NCBI GenBank assembly: GCA_015146655.1
Contig: VKHL01000141.1
Coordinates: 1-64,000 of the forward strand
Reading direction: 5' to 3'
Source: Ochromonas danica
Lineage: Eukaryota; Sar; Chrysophyceae; Chromulinales; Chromulinaceae
DNA length: 64,000 nucleotides
Part shown: piece by piece, positions 12,101 through 22,960 of the stretch
Layout of the letters: every line of letters begins with the position of its first letter
Numbering within the stretch: the stretch's first letter is position 1
Program-made: the position numbers and the translations under genes
The notes under the pieces: generated by a model
Told to the model about the DNA's origin: nothing
What the model saw: the letters and a program-made list of their open reading frames with translations, nothing else
Databases searched by the model: none

Positions 12101-15100
12101 ATCGTGTTCATGGCTCCTCGATGGTGGCAACAGACTCCCTTCGGAAGACCCGTCGACCCTGATGTGTAGATCAGATAGGCCAGATCCTCTGTACTTGCAG
12201 CTGGTAGCTCTCCCAGAACCTTCTCCACGAACTCCGATGTCTCTACGCGACGGGCTTCCTCACTACAAGCTTCCGACAACAAGGTATCATCTATCGCTAT
12301 CACAGGAATTTTTGCAGATAACTCCTGCAGCCAACCCCAGTTGCTCTCACCCTTCTCCATATCTTCCCCTTTATCAATCTTCCTCTCGTGCGCTTCCTTC
12401 TCTTCCACTTGTTCGCTCAAAACAGGTGGTGACAACAAGCGCTTTTGAGTCAACACGGCCACCGCCTCGCTCATCTCCAACACTTGTCGAACACGCTGCT
12501 CAGGCCATGTTTTTGCGTCGATCGGCAGATAAGTACATTGCAAGCGCAAGATGGCTAGAACAGCCACTACTTGTTCCCAGCCCTTCTCCATCACAACGGC
12601 TATAACTTTCGCTTTTTCCTTCGTGAATCGAAGAACATTGTGGTCCAAGTCCACCAGTTTTTTCGCGAGTAGATTGACAGAATTGTCCATTTGACGGTAG
12701 GAAATGGCGACTCTATTGCCATCCGTATCGCAGGCAAGCACAACATGACTGGAGAAATTTCTTCTGATAGAGAGATTATCCTGGAGGAAGAGCTCTTCGA
12801 AAGATCGATCAGGGAGATATGGTGGAATGTGAGAAGCATAGTGATAAGACGCCAAAATTTGCTTGGTTAGGCCATGAAAGCCAAGAGAGAAATAGGCCTC
12901 TAAAGACTGCTTTATATGCCAAATCAATCTTTCGATCACCACAACATGTATAGAGGACTGGTGAAGTAATTTGAAATGAAAAAGCCCCTCGTTTTTGTCG
13001 TGCAGTAAGTGAAGATGGAGAGGCATTTTCTCATCTAAAACGCACTGTTCTCCAATGCAGAAGACAGGAGCGTCGAGATCCTTCATGTCGGATGTTGTTG
13101 CAGATAATACACGTACCAACTCATGACAGCAATGATGAGCATCAGTATGAATAGGAAGCTTCACTGTTTTCCTGTGTTCAGGATACTTGCGATAATGAAG
13201 TAGGATTTCTTGTGTGGATGTAAATTTCAGATAAGCACAACCATAGATAAATAACACAACAGCATATAATAAATTTTCGTCCTCAAAAGCATCACAAAGC
13301 CCACCAGGTAAAGTGAAGTCAAATTGAGACAGCAAAAGCTTGGTAGGTTCATTAAAATCTTGCACAGGGAAAATCCTATCGAACTGATAATCTTCGAGTG
13401 ATTCAGCCATAAAATAGCCAAAGCCCTCAAAGCTTCTCACTTTCAATGCCTCAAACGCACCAACAGAATCAAGAATAGTGGATGCCACGAAGCGAAGACA
13501 GCTCGCAAACGTATCAATAAGTTTTCGAACATAGACGGTGTTGTAAAGAGAGCTTTCCGATACTGCGGTAATCAAAAGCTCTTCTTGCTTTAACAAGACA
13601 CGAACAGACAATGGACAACCCACACGATCCAACAATCTCTCAAATTTCATTTCGACGTTGTCAATAAGATCCAAGCTCCATGTCTCAGTCTGATAGTCAA
13701 AAATCAGATTGAACAAATTCGATTTTTGTCCCACTGCACGCAATACATCCACCAGAGGCAAAGAACTATAATCTATGCTTCGCAATATTTGTGAATTCAG
13801 CTCCTTGATATAATCTTTAAGTAAAGTATCAGCTGAAATATCAATAAACACGGGGAAGGTATTGACACAAGGACCAACAATCCTCTCAGTTTGATCGAGA
13901 TCTACCCTACCATTATGGGTTATTCCAAACGCAAAGTGGCGTGAGGAAAACACAGAATTAAGAGCTATGGAGAAAATACCTTCAATAAAGGAACAGAGAG
14001 TAACACGGCAATACTTTGCACACTCGATCAATCCCAACAACGAACTGTGATCCACCCAATGGTGCTCACGAATCACATCTGTATCAGGCAGATCGAGTTT
14101 CCAAACAGCAAACTCTGTCCTTTTGTTGGAGGTTTTCTTCTCATACAAACTTTGCCAATAAGCACTAGCCTCCTTGCTCTCGCGGGCTCTTCGCTCGCGA
14201 AGTATCACCGACGCAAAAGACAAACCAGATATAAGATCCAATTCGACTCCTTGGTGGTAGGCATAATGCTTGTAATAATGCTGTAATGCACTCAGAATAA
14301 TAGAAAGAGAGTCACCGTCGACCAGCAAATGATGTATGGTCAACAAGACGTGAAAAGAGAAATCCGAATTAGCATCTGGCAGTTTAAACACAACCACTGA
14401 GAGTAAAGGGAGCTCATCAAGCTTTTGGAAGCGTCTTCTTTCAGCAAGCATGCGCTGATCAAATATATCTTCGAAATTCGTTGTGGCATGCTCCTTAGAT
14501 AAATCCACAAAATGAAACCAGTGCGATGTTTCTTTCGGTTGATGAAGGCCATCAACAGCCGAAGATAGGATAGGAGTTTGGCTCGCAATGGGAAGATCAA
14601 AGGGATTAAATACTGTGCGTAGGATGGGAAAGCTCTCGATGACACTCCTCCAACAGCGGTGGAAGATATCCACATCCAACATACCACGCACATTCCATTC
14701 AAAAGTCTCAATGAACGAGCCCAAATCAGGATCGGCGACATGATGAAACATCATGGACAATTGAGTGCTGGACGCATCAAATGTTTCCTCATTCTCTAAC
14801 GACCCCAGCTGACTAGCACAAATACCCTGAACTGGTTCTGATTTAGCAGAGCTCATTTCCACTCTGAGCTTAACACAAAGTTCTTGTAGCGTCTCGCATT
14901 GCAACACAATTGTCGGAGGCAGGCTTGGTAAACCTAACTTCTTCACAAGATTATTCCGTATACTGATAGCTGCTAAAGAATCAATACCCCAATTGGCCAC
15001 CGGAGTCAATAAAGAAAAAGCGCCAGCTTGAGACTGACCCACAAACTCCCGAACAATTTCCAGAACTACAGACTCCACATTCCTGTCGGACTCAGCATCA

Positions 15101-18100
15101 ACAAGCAACGCACTTGTATGTTGCAGTGCAGCGACAGGCCAGTCAGTCATTCTCCAGCTCAAAAGCTTTGGGCTATAACGTAACGCAACTCGTTTTCGAG
15201 TTTCGTGGCGCAGCAAAGCAAATTTTCTGCGCACATCTTTTAAGTCGCCATTAGACTTCTTGTCGAAAGTTGAAATACATGTATGAGGAAAATTGATTTC
15301 CTGGTGGGAGGTGAGAATTTGCTTAACCAACCCAGTCAGGGTGGTATCCATACCAAGCTCCACAAATACGATAGGCTTCTCAGTTCCTCTCAGTATACAC
15401 TCTACAATATCATAAAAACGCACCGGACTAATCATTTGACGATACCAATAGTCTGGGTCTCGCAAAATGCAGATGCTTTCCAAAGAACCTGTTAGACAAG
15501 AAGCGAACAGAATTTCCGAATTCAAAGCGCCATACTTCTCAAAGCTAATAATAGCTCGAGCTGCCTCGCGAAATGCTGTTGCGGCAGCTGATATAAGAGG
15601 GCTATGAAAAGCAAACTGCGTCGATAATTGTTTGTGACTGCATCCCAAGGCATCTACAATTTTCACTACTTCCTTCTCCTCTCCCGAGATTACGCAGGAA
15701 ATAGGCCCATTAATAGCAGCTATACTGCACATACTTCGGTTGACACTATGCTGATCAAAAGCTGTCAAAACATCTTGCTCTGAAGCACGCACGGCCACCA
15801 TTTTGCCCTTCTCGTCAGAAGATAGAGTTGTCAACAGTCTAGCTCTACAAGAGACAAGACGAGCAGCCACTTCCAATGACAGAGCACCAGAATGTACAGC
15901 AAGCGCGTATTCCCCAAAGGAATGACCCAATAAGATATTTGGGGAGACTTCTTGTTTGAGCCAAAATCTACCCAAGAAAACTTGGAGAGCTAATAAGAAG
16001 AGATGAGAGCGTACATTCTCATCCTCTTTTGTGATTGCTTTGCACTTGAACGTGTCTGCCAAAGAAAAATCTAACCCCGCAGCATCAGCGCACTGCTTCA
16101 GAATAGAGGCGAATACATCCTCCTTTGCCAATCGAATCAGTATTTCCACTCTCAAATCAGTTTGGCCAGAGAAAAGATAAGCCGCTGAACGATTAATATG
16201 CGTTGATGAACAGGATGACATTAGCACAGGCAAAGCTGAAGTGGAGGACTTGACTTGTTGAAGACAAATATGAACATTAGTGCCACCAGATCCAAAGGAG
16301 CTCACACCTGCGATTGCTTCTTTGTTATGAATCAAGCTAAGCGTTCTGTCGGGGAATACAGCTGTTCTCTTCAGGTTATTTATATCAATGGCTTCATTCA
16401 GTGACTCGGTATGCAGATTTGGTGGAACACATCCATAACGGAAGGACAGCAGAACTTTGATTAGCCCTGCCAACCCAGCAACCCCCTCCAAGTGCCCAAT
16501 GTTGCTCTTCACTGCACCTAACAAGAGGGGTCGATCGACATTTTCTGAATTGAGGAAAACATCCTTGATAGCCCCCCATTCAACAGGATCGCCAAGAGCT
16601 GTACCAGTTCCGTGAGTTTCAAGATAATCAACATCAGAAGGAGAAAGTCTGCTATTCTTCAATGCAGAGATTAAGAGGTCACGCTGGGATGTGCCATTGG
16701 GAGCAGTGAAGGATGCACTCCGTCCATCCTGATTCATGGCTGAGCCCAATATTTTGCCATAAAGTGGAACTCCAGACTCAACAATATCATCCAACGCATC
16801 AATATGAACTCGGCGCAAGACGATAGCAGCGGCACCTTCACTTCGAACGTATCCAGAGCTGTCCCGAGCAAACGATCGATTAGCACCACACCCTGAGAGC
16901 ATTCCAGCTGCTTCACGAATCTGGTTGAATTAGAAGTCAGCACAGGTTTTATATATATATAAAAAATCATTTCAATCCCAACAATAAATTACCTTCAGTG
17001 AATAAGGCGAAAGAAGAAGATCAGCAGCAGCTACTACCGCAATTTCACAATCACCAGCTCGCAGGGAGAGCAATGCGGTATGCAATGCGGCAAGAGAGGA
17101 TGAGCAAGCAGTGTCCACAACTACAGATGGGCCCATCAGATTCAAACAAAATGAAATACGATTTGCAGCAGCAGCCTGGGATCTGCAAATCCCGCTATAA
17201 GCCGTTATATCCTCGATTCCCTTGCTTTTGGACTGCACCAGACCCCACTCATTGTTACATAGACCCACGAAGACACCAATCTTTAAGGTACTTGCATCCT
17301 TTAGAACTTGGGCTTCATCTAAAGCCTCGTAGGCCACTTCTAACAGCAGCCGTTGATGAGGATCCATTTCTACGGCCTCCGCTGGCCGAATGCCGAAAAA
17401 CGAAGCATCAAATGACTCGGCAATACCATCTTCAAGAAATCCAGCAGATCGAACAGCAACAATCTTTTCCCAGCTAGCAGGAACTGACTGAAGCATTGAG
17501 GTTCCTTCTCGCAACATGTTGAAGAACGAAACGGGATCATTGGCTCCTCCAGGGAAGCGACAACTAACACCAAGAACATATGTGCCTTCTTCTGGAGATG
17601 ACTCACCAAGAGATGGTCTACCGATGAAAGTTGGTTGTTGATGAGAAGAGCAAGAATTTTTCCCATTCAGATAGCACAGCAATCTGTGCGGTGTGGGATG
17701 ATCAAATACCACAGTAGACTGGATTGTGATTCCTGTACAAAGACGACTTAATCTGCTTCGGAATTCCATAATTCTGAGAGAATCTAATCCGAGATCCATC
17801 AAAGGGGTGTGCAGAAAAGAGTTACCAACCAAGTGATTCTTCCCACAAACTTCATTTATGAGAGTACAAAGCTGCTCCTCTGAAAGACGAGGCGTAGAAT
17901 CTGGTACTATCGTTACACTCTCCTCATTAAGAATGTATTTGATTAACACGGCATGACCATAGTTGGTAGAATCTTCAGGCCGATAATGACGTACAACGGA
18001 ATTCAACTTTGCACCCGCTGACAAATGGAATTGCAGAGTTGGATCTTCTTCTTTTGACACACGATCACGGTAAGCAGTTTCATCGGCAGATTCGCCAGAG

Positions 18101-18591
18101 CAGCGAGTCATTGCCACTACCTCATCAGTTTCTTTGGAGAGCACAGCTAATCTCAACACAAAGTCTCTCAAAGTGGCACTAATCTGCAACGATGCATATT
18201 CAGGTAAGACTGCTACACCAAGTAGTTGCAATACCCTTCCTGATCTTTGGTGAAGAACATGCTGACTTGCGAATGACGAAGTCAGTAACACTTCATGGGA
18301 AGCTAGGCGCTGCGTGTAGATGACACCCACCACGTTGTCATCCTCCAGCGTGGTGGCCACCCACTGCCCCTCCGGGTAGCTCAGTAGGCGATGCTTAAGT
18401 ACTTCTGATGACACTCTCAATTCTTTCCAAGATTCTTCTTCAATATGAACTAAGGAAGATAAATCAGATTCGAACGCTTGACGAATAGCGAACGACTTCT
18501 TGGATAATGACGACAGGTCCAATGATGATGATGCGTGACTTTCTCCTTGATAATGATAACCATTTTTTGCCAGAAGTTTTAATGCTTCCAT
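6194..18591 (-). CDS. Hybrid PKS-NRPS megasynthase (GNAT-ACP-KS-AT-ACP-C-A-T-Cy-A-T-TE)
   Basis: Three exons (18591-16993, 16920-6965, 6890-6194) encode about 4083 residues. Domains by residue: GNAT ~30-220 (GVIYTQR); ACP ~235-310 (LGLDSL); KS ~330-760 (Cys in DTACSSS ~495, HGTGT, KSNIGH), crossed by intron 1; AT ~765-1100 (GHSFGEY, AFHS); ACP ~1150-1220 (GIDSL); C ~1245-1670 (HHLLVDG); A1 ~1900-2500; T1 (GGDSL ~2568); heterocyclization-type C ~2640-3080; A2 ~3120-3720; T2 (GGNSL ~3773); TE ~3835-4083 (GWSYGG, GDHW), crossed by intron 2. No KR, DH or ER is present. The GNAT-ACP start resembles bacterial loading modules that supply an acetyl starter. Predicted chain: starter, one unreduced malonyl unit, then two cysteines. 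The start codon is tentative, because an open frame continues upstream in another phase. The bacterial-style assembly line now carries introns. Confidence 0.93.
7565..8943 (-). repeat. Duplicated adenylation-domain core, copy 2 (module 2)
   Basis: Appears identical base for base to 11222-12600 (offset 3657): every line I compared matches, and translations in several frames are the same throughout. It covers A-domain motifs from IAVVMEKGWEQ to HEHVLSAVVA. Similarity stops abruptly on both sides, where the flanking A-subdomain and condensation sequences are clearly diverged. Confidence 0.92.
11222..12600 (-). repeat. Duplicated adenylation-domain core, copy 1 (module 1)
   Basis: Partner of 7565-8943, same orientation within the same gene. 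Encodes residues of about 1973-2432, including YTSGSTGLPKG, the substrate pocket and GYRVELGEIE. The C-terminal A-subdomain just beyond it (LQRNVLCAYIVL) differs from the module 2 equivalent (VKNNTLCAYILA). Confidence 0.92.
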
Positions 18592-18790
18592 GAAGATCAG
18601 CGTCTTTTAGAACCAATCCCAAAGCGTTTGTCTTGGTCACTATTAATTCCGAATCACAAGATCCAAGAGTTCCGATGATGTTCTTCGACCTCAGATCCAC
18701 ATCTCCTCCTGCCCATCTTAAGAAAAAACTGTTTTTCAATCACGTTTGGCATTGGAAGAAGATGGAACAACATTTTTGCTCCCCATCGTC
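18592..18790. promoter_or_regulatory. Divergent promoter region, PKS-NRPS / sulfotransferase
   Basis: These 199 bases separate the proposed start codons of two genes transcribed away from each other, so both promoters probably lie here. An open frame on the minus strand extends through most of it in a phase different from the PKS start, so part could be an unrecognised 5' exon. I see no named motif. Confidence 0.45.
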
Positions 18791-19879
18791 ATGACAATCT
18801 TCTCTTTGCTTTTCGTTATTCTCTCTTTATCGCTATGGCCTCTAATTCTTGCAATCAAAACTCTTTATATTCATATTGGACCTCATAAAAGCGGATCAAC
18901 ACATATTCAAACCGTCTTAACTCGCCTTGCGGCCAATTTGTCACAGCATGGAGTATGTTGGCCAGCTGAGGATGCAAAATTGTTTCATCCACTAGCCTTC
19001 AAGTTGTCCAACAATGAGCACTTAAACAGTGAATTGTTTGCTGGGATCAACAATTGTCTCTCTCACCATCCCATCACCATTATCTCCTCAGAAACTTTCG
19101 TCAGATTAAAGCCTGAATCTATTCGTCATCTGCGTGACTTATTTGCCTCTCAAGATGTCCAGATTCGCATTGTGGCAGTCTATCGTGATTGGTTTATGCG
19201 ATTGTATTCTGCTTACGGAGAGTTTGCGAAGAGGTCCTATTCCAAATTGTGTACTTTCCCGTATTTCTTATCTGTTATATTTGAGCCAGGCACTCGAGGT
19301 TTTCGTTCCAATGATATAGAGATATTGAAGAAGTATGAAGATGTCTTTGGATATGACGCACTAACTATTATCGATCATGCTGGAGCAAGTGCCACTGGGA
19401 AGGACATAGCTGCGGTCCTAATCTGTGAGATTTTGAAAGTACCTTGTAGTGAACTTCCTAACGTTTTCCATGGTCGGGAAAATGCTTCGAGAGAGAAGAG
19501 GGCGTATGAAGTTTTGATGCTATTACGAGAGATGGCTTGGTTGAGAGGATGTACAGTCAACCCTATCTATGATACAGGTGATAAATTGGATGATCTAGCT
19601 CGTGAATACGTAAGTTATCTTGATCTTCTTCCCACTTATCATTCTAAATTTGAACCGTGGAAGGAGTTCAGTGTAAAGAAGAGACAAGAGTTTGATTTAC
19701 ATTATGCAAATCGAACTTTGTATAGCAATTCTGAGGCTGCTTTGCCCATTTTGATGAATTTCTCGCTTCCATTGATTGATTATGATTCGTTGCTTAGTAA
19801 TATCACTTTTCAGCGGATGCTGAAAATAGAAGTATCAAAGCTGATCTCTCGTAATGTCTTTAATTGCAGCGATTTTTGA
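18791..19879 (+). CDS. Membrane-anchored sulfotransferase-like protein
   Basis: Predicted type II membrane protein that transfers sulfate from PAPS. The chosen ATG gives 362 residues beginning with a hydrophobic anchor (about residues 2-25). Next comes YIHIGPHKSGSTHIQ, the 5'-phosphosulfate loop typical of sulfotransferases. The segment IVAVYRDWFMRLYSAY has the R-x7-S spacing of the 3'-phosphate-binding motif. The remainder is a helical domain without further features I can name. The frame is open to a TTG at 18746 but has no earlier ATG. It is divergent from the megasynthase, so a tailoring role is possible but unproven; it could equally act on glycans in the Golgi. Confidence 0.75.
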   Translation: MTIFSLLFVILSLSLWPLILAIKTLYIHIGPHKSGSTHIQTVLTRLAANLSQHGVCWPAEDAKLFHPLAFKLSNNEHLNSELFAGINNCLSHHPITIISSETFVRLKPESIRHLRDLFASQDVQIRIVAVYRDWFMRLYSAYGEFAKRSYSKLCTFPYFLSVIFEPGTRGFRSNDIEILKKYEDVFGYDALTIIDHAGASATGKDIAAVLICEILKVPCSELPNVFHGRENASREKRAYEVLMLLREMAWLRGCTVNPIYDTGDKLDDLAREYVSYLDLLPTYHSKFEPWKEFSVKKRQEFDLHYANRTLYSNSEAALPILMNFSLPLIDYDSLLSNITFQRMLKIEVSKLISRNVFNCSDF

Positions 19880-20490
19880 TTTATTTGTTGACTGTTATGA
19901 TTTATTGTGTGCGAACGAAGATATTGAAAACAGAAGTGTATAAACTGAGATCTGTCTTAATCATGTTCTGTTTATTTATTGATTATCTGATGAATGATTG
20001 GTTTGATTGATTGTCGCTTGTCCTCATTGGTATCAACCAATCATTTGGGAGGAACCTAACCGTTGTACGTAGGAGGTCAAGTTGTAAAAATACAGGTAAC
20101 TATGTTAAGTGTAACTTGTAAGTAAGTCTAATTACCAATGAAAGTTGTTTTGGAACGTTATTAATATTTAGCCTCTATAGTGAACTTCTAATAGAACAAT
20201 AGAATCACCAAAGGTAAATTACATTCTGACAGATCATCACATTCACTGACCCTGGTGGTCAGATGGTTGTATTTTCATTCATACAATCCTACTACTTCAA
20301 GTACTCGTCATTTGCATTCATGCAACAATCCTATCCTCATTTCATCTCATCAAATCACATCACCATTCTCAGTTTCACGCCTGTTCCTTTAACTTAACAC
20401 TACTATGTTAAGTTCACTTCATCTTAACTTTATAAGATTGGTGTTCATTTACTTCATATAACTCAACAAACTATTCATGAACCATAATCA
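19880..20490. other. Intergenic region, no gene seen
   Basis: AT-rich DNA after the sulfotransferase stop. Contains TTAACTTAACAC and GTTAAGTTCAC near 20389-20415 as an imperfect inverted pair. No coding region is supported. Confidence 0.4.
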
Positions 20491-20800
20491 GGCGAAAATA
20501 ATCCCTCTATAAGCCGGTATATAATCCATTCTGCCACTAGACTGTACCACACCCTGTGGTTAAATTGTTAAACTGCTAAACAGGACCACGACGACACGAA
20601 TCTTGGCAAACAGAGCTCCTCCATCCAGATAGTGCACAATCTTTGCGGCATCAAGCATAATGTCAGATGGATTTCGTCATGCTGAGATGATGTAATAACG
20701 AGTTTCCGTTTAAGAGAGTGCAGAGCTGCTCCTCTCAAATATATATGCTTGTAGACTTGAAAAGTCCAGGCACCTTTAGCAGCAACGTCCAAGAAGTGTG
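20490..20800 (-). pseudogene. Decayed PKS fragment (KS and ACP pieces)
   Basis: The stretch 20500-20605 aligns with 17190-17285 of the megasynthase KS coding sequence. Examples are CTATAAGCCGGTATAT against CTATAAGCCGTTATAT, GACTGTACCACACCC against GACTGCACCAGACCC, and CCACGACGACACGAATCTT against CCACGAAGACACCAATCTT. Around 20710-20745, GAGAGTGCAGAGCTGCTCCTCT matches 17858-17879 in the first ACP region. The ~600 bases between these in the intact gene are mostly missing. This is a relic of a second PKS copy in the same orientation, with no coding capacity left. Confidence 0.7.
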
Positions 20801-21050
20801 AGAAAACTAGGATTGTAAGTTAAGAATCCATTGAATGCAAGTGGCTTACACTACACACACCCTACACTGTACACAACTTACACAACTTGGACCAGACGGT
20901 TAGATTCCTAAAACTGGCTATATAGCCCTAAGCTATAACAGAAGAAACTGCTTTTCATTCTAATGAAGTGTTTTTACTGGCAAGCGTCATCTTGCTCTCC
21001 CTTGAGAGGGAACTTCTGCTTGATGTTCATGATCAAGAAGTGGGGTTAGA
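20801..21050. promoter_or_regulatory. Upstream region of the dioxygenase gene
   Basis: No gene is seen. A short run of repeated CTACAC / TACAC words lies at 20850-20880. The promoter of the following gene probably lies here. Confidence 0.3.
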
Positions 21051-22428
21051 ATGATGAAACCCATCATATTGGTATTTGGATTGTTACGTTTGTACGTCAG
21101 TGCTCTACCTTCTTCTACCCTTGAGGTGAGGTGCAAAATCTGCAGCTGCTGGCTTTGTTTTGACTATTGATACCTTCCCCCGGTCCAATTCTCTTTCTGA
21201 ACAGATTCAAAACACTCTCAATAATGCCATTGATTTCCTATGGGTGGATAGACGAACGAAGCGCTTGACTCGGATTTCCGATCCTTTGCCCGGTCTTGCT
21301 CTTTCAAGAATTAACTCCTTTGAAGGACATGAGTTCGTGGTTCGACTTTCTCCCCATCGCCATGAGCATGATGCTTATTTTACAAAAGGACCAGGTTTAG
21401 AGGTCCTTAACGTGACTTTTGATGACGTGAGCAATTCTATTATCCTCACTCCCATCGATGGCTACCCTACTTCCACAACGCTTGAGGCCACAGTGGCCAC
21501 AGCAGCGAATGACACGGCTGTGAATGAGATTGTAGACCGATGTGTTCGACGAGGAGCGCAAGATATATCTTTGTGCATAACGAAGGGGGTTTACAAAAGC
21601 TTTAAGAAGGTAGAGGATAGTGAGAGAAAGCTGATCCAAACCAGCACTTTGGTGTCCCATCATCTCCGAAACTACACTTGTGCTGACCCAAGAATGCAAA
21701 CAAGCTTACCGATTCGCTCGTATAAGTTCCCCGTTTTTAGTGAAAATGAATTTGTATACAAGGATGTTAATGTTCTCTTTGAGACTGATCGCGCGAAGAT
21801 TTGGGCAGTAGAGGATTTCTTGACGGAGGATGAGTGTAGCATTCTTTGGGAGAACACCCATGACAAATTGGAAGCTGCTACTGTTGTTGGCGAAGATGGG
21901 GGGTATCTTTCTAATTCTAGAAAAGCTAAGCATGCCGGTTATGTTTCTCATTTGAAAAAGCTTGAAGATGATCCTCTTTGGGACTTGCAGCAGCGAATTT
22001 TGAAGTTGGTCAACTACCATGCTCATTATAATCTATCACATGAAGGACAAGAAGGTTTTACAGCTATTCACTACGGTGTTGGAAACCAATACATGCCGCA
22101 TTGCGATGGTGCTTGTGAGGGTCGATCGGTTGGTCCCGGTGCTCGTATAGCTACAGCGGTTTTGTATTGTAAAGAGCCCGAACTAGGTGGAGGAACCTCT
22201 TTTACTAAAGCTGATGTCTTTGTGAAACCAAAGCGCTTGGCAGCTGCTTTCTTCTCTTATATGGGAGTGGATGAGATCATGGATCTGGGCTTCACAGAGC
22301 ACAGTGGATGCCCTGTAATCAAAGGAGAGAAGTTCATTGCGACTTTCTGGATGCGTGCTGGGGTGAGCTCATCCAATCCGTATTATCTTTACAATCCTGA
22401 CGGAACTTTGTTCAGTGGAGGAAAGTAA
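21051..22428 (+). CDS. Prolyl 4-hydroxylase-type Fe(II)/2-oxoglutarate dioxygenase
   Basis: Hydroxylates proline or another substrate using Fe(II), O2 and 2-oxoglutarate. The C-terminal catalytic domain (about residues 230-425) shows HCDGAC (His and Asp iron ligands) and EHSGCPVIKGEKFIATFWMR (distal His, plus the Lys that binds 2-oxoglutarate). This spacing is that of P4H alpha subunits. The N-terminal ~220 residues are not recognised. The main open frame has no ATG near its start. A 37-nt first exon (21051-21087) spliced over a 58-nt intron to 21146 supplies MMKPIILVFGLLPAGFVL, a plausible signal peptide, and gives 439 residues. That exon is tentative because the donor is GTTTGT. Likely ER or secretory. 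Confidence 0.85.
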
Positions 22429-22960
22429 TACCACCATCGAGCTTAATTATGTTATAATCAAACACCGGCTTATTTAATATGCCATTAGCATGTATTCGCT
22501 TTAGTGCAGCTAAAAACCTGCACCTAAAAGCTCCCACCACCAACTGCTTACTCTACTTAGTCCAGCTAGTCACTCCCAGTCACTCATTCTATAAATTCCA
22601 ACCATCGATTGCATTTATAAACTGTGGAGAGGTTGTTTAACTTCGTGACTTTGAAGTCGCTTTTGAAGGATTTTTGGTGGTTGATCAAGCAACGCAATCA
22701 AAAAACGAAACCCAGGAAGGTGTGGCGAGGAGGAAATGTTCAATTTTGTGACTTTGAAATCGCATTTAATCGATTCACAACCCCCTCCTAAACGGTGGTT
22801 GGATCAGATTAGGCAGCACTGTGACATCAAAAACTGACCCAAAAGCCAGCAGTCTGTCCCATATATCGCTTGTCTTGACGGCAAAAAACTCCCCTTGTCT
22901 TGTCTCTCTGATTGAATAACCTATTACCGAGATCAATGAATATAACTTAATCCCTCTCTC
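22429..22960. other. Intergenic region with an imperfect direct repeat
   Basis: Contains TTAACTTCGTGACTTTGAAGTCGC at about 22637-22660 and a second version (TTCAATTTTGTGACTTTGAAATCGC) at about 22739-22763. Both are followed by related GGTGGTTGATCA / GGTGGTTGGATCA segments. No continuous gene is supported. It lies directly upstream of the cyclase start, so it may include its promoter. Confidence 0.4.

Noticed and set aside
18592-18739. Minus-strand open frame upstream of the megasynthase start (contains FLRWAGGDVDLRSK)
   Set aside because: Looks somewhat protein-like, but its phase differs from the GNAT frame and no intron with acceptable ends and phase was found. Left as an open question.
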